DNA of 8,262 bases from Flavobacteriaceae bacterium (GTDB lineage Bacteria > Bacteroidota > Bacteroidia > Flavobacteriales > Flavobacteriaceae): assembly GCA_023254815.1 (NCBI GenBank), contig JALRKI010000084.1, forward strand, positions 1 through 8,262. Reading direction: 5' to 3'. A program made the translations under genes and the position numbers. Under the pieces are notes generated by a model. It did no database searches. It was not told the origin of the DNA and saw only the letters and a program-made list of their open reading frames with translations. This document shows positions 7,024 to 8,262 of the stretch, in pieces; position 1 is the stretch's first letter; each line of letters begins with the position of its first letter.

Positions 7024-8208
7024 ATGACAAGATTTTCTAAAAATTTCTCACTACTGCTTGCAATGTTATTTGTTGCAATGACAGCTTTTTCTCAAGAAGA
7101 AGAATCAAAATACGATTACAACAAGGCCTTTGGCAATCATTTTTATACCAAAAATGCCACAGATACGCGCTCGGCGAGTGGACAGCCAGGTCACGCCTAT
7201 TGGCAAAATAGTGCCAGTTACAGTCTTGCTGTTCGTTTGGACGACACTGCAAAAAAACTCACAGGATCTGAAATAGTCACCTACACCAATAACAGCCCAG
7301 ACCGTTTGGATTTCTTATGGATGCAATTGGATCAAAATCTCTTTGAAAAAGATTCAAGAGGTAATGCCATCATTCCCTTGAGAGGCAGTCGAAATGGTGC
7401 CAAAGGTCAAGAATTTGACGGAGGATATGACATCACTGCTGTGAAAATGGTAGTTGGCAGTGGTCGCAAAAGTACTGCTGTTGAATTGACCTATCGCATT
7501 GTAGACACGCGCATGCAAATCGAATTGCCAAAAGGCTTGGAAGCCCGAGGTGGTAAAATTACCCTAATCATCGATTATTCGTTCACTTCTCCCGACTATG
7601 GTTCTGACCGTATGGGAGTTCTGGCCACAGAAAATGGTAACCTCTATACGGTTGCTCAGTGGTATCCAAGAATGTGTGTTTACGACGACGTTTATGGATG
7701 GAATACTTTGCCTTACTTGGGTGCGGGAGAGTTTTATTTGGAGTACGGCGATTTTGACATGGCTATTACGGTTCCTGCCAGTCACTTGGTTGTAGCATCA
7801 GGTGAGCTTCAAAACCCCTCTGAAGTTTATACTAAAACTCAAATGGAACGCTGGGCAGCCGCGTCTAAAAGCGATTCTACAGTTATGATCCGCACTGCCG
7901 AAGAAGTGACTGATCCCAATTCAAGACCTTCGGGTTCATCGGAATTGACATGGCATTTCAAAATGAATAATGCAAGAGATGTGGCATGGGCTTCATCCGC
8001 TGCTTTTATCGTCGATGCTTCTCGTATCAACTTGCCAAGCGGTAAGAAAAGTATGGCCATTTCGGCTTACCCAATTGAAAGTGACGGACAAGATGCCTGG
8101 GGTCGATCAACAGAATACGTAAAAGGCTCCATCGAGCATTATTCCAAAATGTGGTACGAATACCCTTACCCAGCAGCAGTTAATGTTGCTGGCAATTTCG
8201 TTTTCTAG
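7024..8208 (+). CDS. M1-family metallopeptidase, N-terminal part only (truncated before the catalytic site)
   Basis: Resembles the secreted aminopeptidase N-like (M1) zinc peptidases of Flavobacteriia. Residues 1-23 form a signal peptide (charged start, hydrophobic 8-22, cleavage after AFS). The beta-rich N-terminal M1 domain follows, with typical blocks RSASGQPG (49-56), FLWMQLDQNLF (97-107), GSDRMGVL (193-200), QWYPRMCVYDD (212-222), GAGEFYLEYGDF (233-244), RDVAWASSAAF (318-328) and YPYPAAVNVAG (380-390). In intact homologues this last block runs straight into the substrate-binding GGMEYPG and then HExxH zinc motifs. Here it ends in N-F-V-F and a TAG. The protein is about 394 residues instead of 600 or more and should have no peptidase activity. 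The cause is a sequence join at about 8185-8196, not a point mutation, because the bases beyond belong to another gene on the opposite strand. Family call firm; whether the truncation is real in the organism is not. Confidence 0.85.
   Translation: MTRFSKNFSLLLAMLFVAMTAFSQEEESKYDYNKAFGNHFYTKNATDTRSASGQPGHAYWQNSASYSLAVRLDDTAKKLTGSEIVTYTNNSPDRLDFLWMQLDQNLFEKDSRGNAIIPLRGSRNGAKGQEFDGGYDITAVKMVVGSGRKSTAVELTYRIVDTRMQIELPKGLEARGGKITLIIDYSFTSPDYGSDRMGVLATENGNLYTVAQWYPRMCVYDDVYGWNTLPYLGAGEFYLEYGDFDMAITVPASHLVVASGELQNPSEVYTKTQMERWAAASKSDSTVMIRTAEEVTDPNSRPSGSSELTWHFKMNNARDVAWASSAAFIVDASRINLPSGKKSMAISAYPIESDGQDAWGRSTEYVKGSIEHYSKMWYEYPYPAAVNVAGNFVF
8185..8196. other. Breakpoint joining the M1 peptidase gene to an oppositely oriented DUF5916-like fragment
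   Basis: The 12 bases GTTGCTGGCAAT encode V-A-G-N, the expected continuation of the M1 protein on the plus strand, and on the minus strand also encode I-A-S-N, the end of the DUF5916-like fragment. Left of it everything fits M1; right of it nothing does. Shared bases at a join are typical of microhomology-mediated rearrangement and equally of chimeric reads or misassembly. Its closeness to the window end favours an artefact, but this cannot be settled from sequence alone. Confidence 0.5.
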
Positions 8209-8262
8209 ATCTTCATCAGTCTGAATACTCAATAGACCTAGGCGCCAATCTTCTGAAAGTTT
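8185..8262 (-). pseudogene. Fragment of a DUF5916-like outer-membrane-associated protein, internal piece cut at a junction
   Basis: The minus strand from the window end reads as 26 protein-like codons, with WRLGLLSIQTDEDLENEIASN at its core. This resembles the stretch in Bacteroidota DUF5916 proteins where a WRIGLxxxQT motif is followed by an acidic segment and an N-rich turn. From memory of the family, the next residues should be an N-Y/N-T-V-type beta-strand. Instead, beyond 8185 the frame runs antisense through the M1 gene and hits TGA at 8109-8107. The gene start lies beyond the window and its downstream part is missing. The match rests on a short stretch, so another beta-barrel family is possible. 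Confidence 0.5.

Noticed and set aside
1..8262. A defence system, CRISPR array, prophage or insertion sequence
   Set aside because: No repeat array, transposase, integrase, toxin-antitoxin or defence-type gene was seen; the genes are metabolic or secreted enzymes.

Overview
The window looks like chromosomal DNA from a marine-type member of the Bacteroidota, most likely class Flavobacteriia. I infer this from the AT-rich composition, the lack of strong Shine-Dalgarno sequences, the close family resemblance of every protein to Flavobacteriia versions, and a good Bacteroidota-type promoter (TTTG, 17-base spacer, TAnnTTTG-like) upstream of the gene at 4141. No RNA gene, insertion sequence, CRISPR array or replication origin was recognised.

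Positions 1-2699, minus strand: a polyamine operon read right to left. Arginine decarboxylase (speA) makes agmatine, agmatinase (speB) makes putrescine and urea, and a deoxyhypusine-synthase-like protein follows, cut by the window edge. Both junctions overlap by 11 bases. Bacteria have no eIF5A to hypusinate, so the third enzyme more probably makes a polyamine such as homospermidine (inference).

Positions 2700-3041: non-coding spacer with a hairpin and short repeats. Positions 3042-4049, minus strand: an integral-membrane non-haem di-iron alkane hydroxylase of the AlkB type, with all the hallmark histidine motifs but no electron-transfer partner nearby. Positions 4050-4140: divergent promoter region.

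Positions 4141-6595, plus strand: two overlapping genes. The first is a Tat-exported, NAD-dependent glycosidase of family GH109 (Gfo/Idh/MocA fold, alpha-N-acetylgalactosaminidase type). The second is a galactokinase-like GHMP kinase. Together they suggest release of a galactose-type or GalNAc sugar outside the cytoplasm and phosphorylation inside; no transporter is present in the window.

Positions 6596-7023: a 428-base spacer without a convincing intact gene, possibly holding a small decayed reading frame. Positions 7024-8208, plus strand: the N-terminal half of a secreted M1-family metallopeptidase. It stops abruptly just before its catalytic GGMEN and HExxH region. From about 8185 to the window end, the minus strand reads as a fragment of a different protein resembling DUF5916. 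The two are joined through a stretch of up to 12 bases (8185-8196) that could belong to either gene. This is a rearrangement breakpoint or an assembly/read chimera, and it is the most unusual feature of the window.
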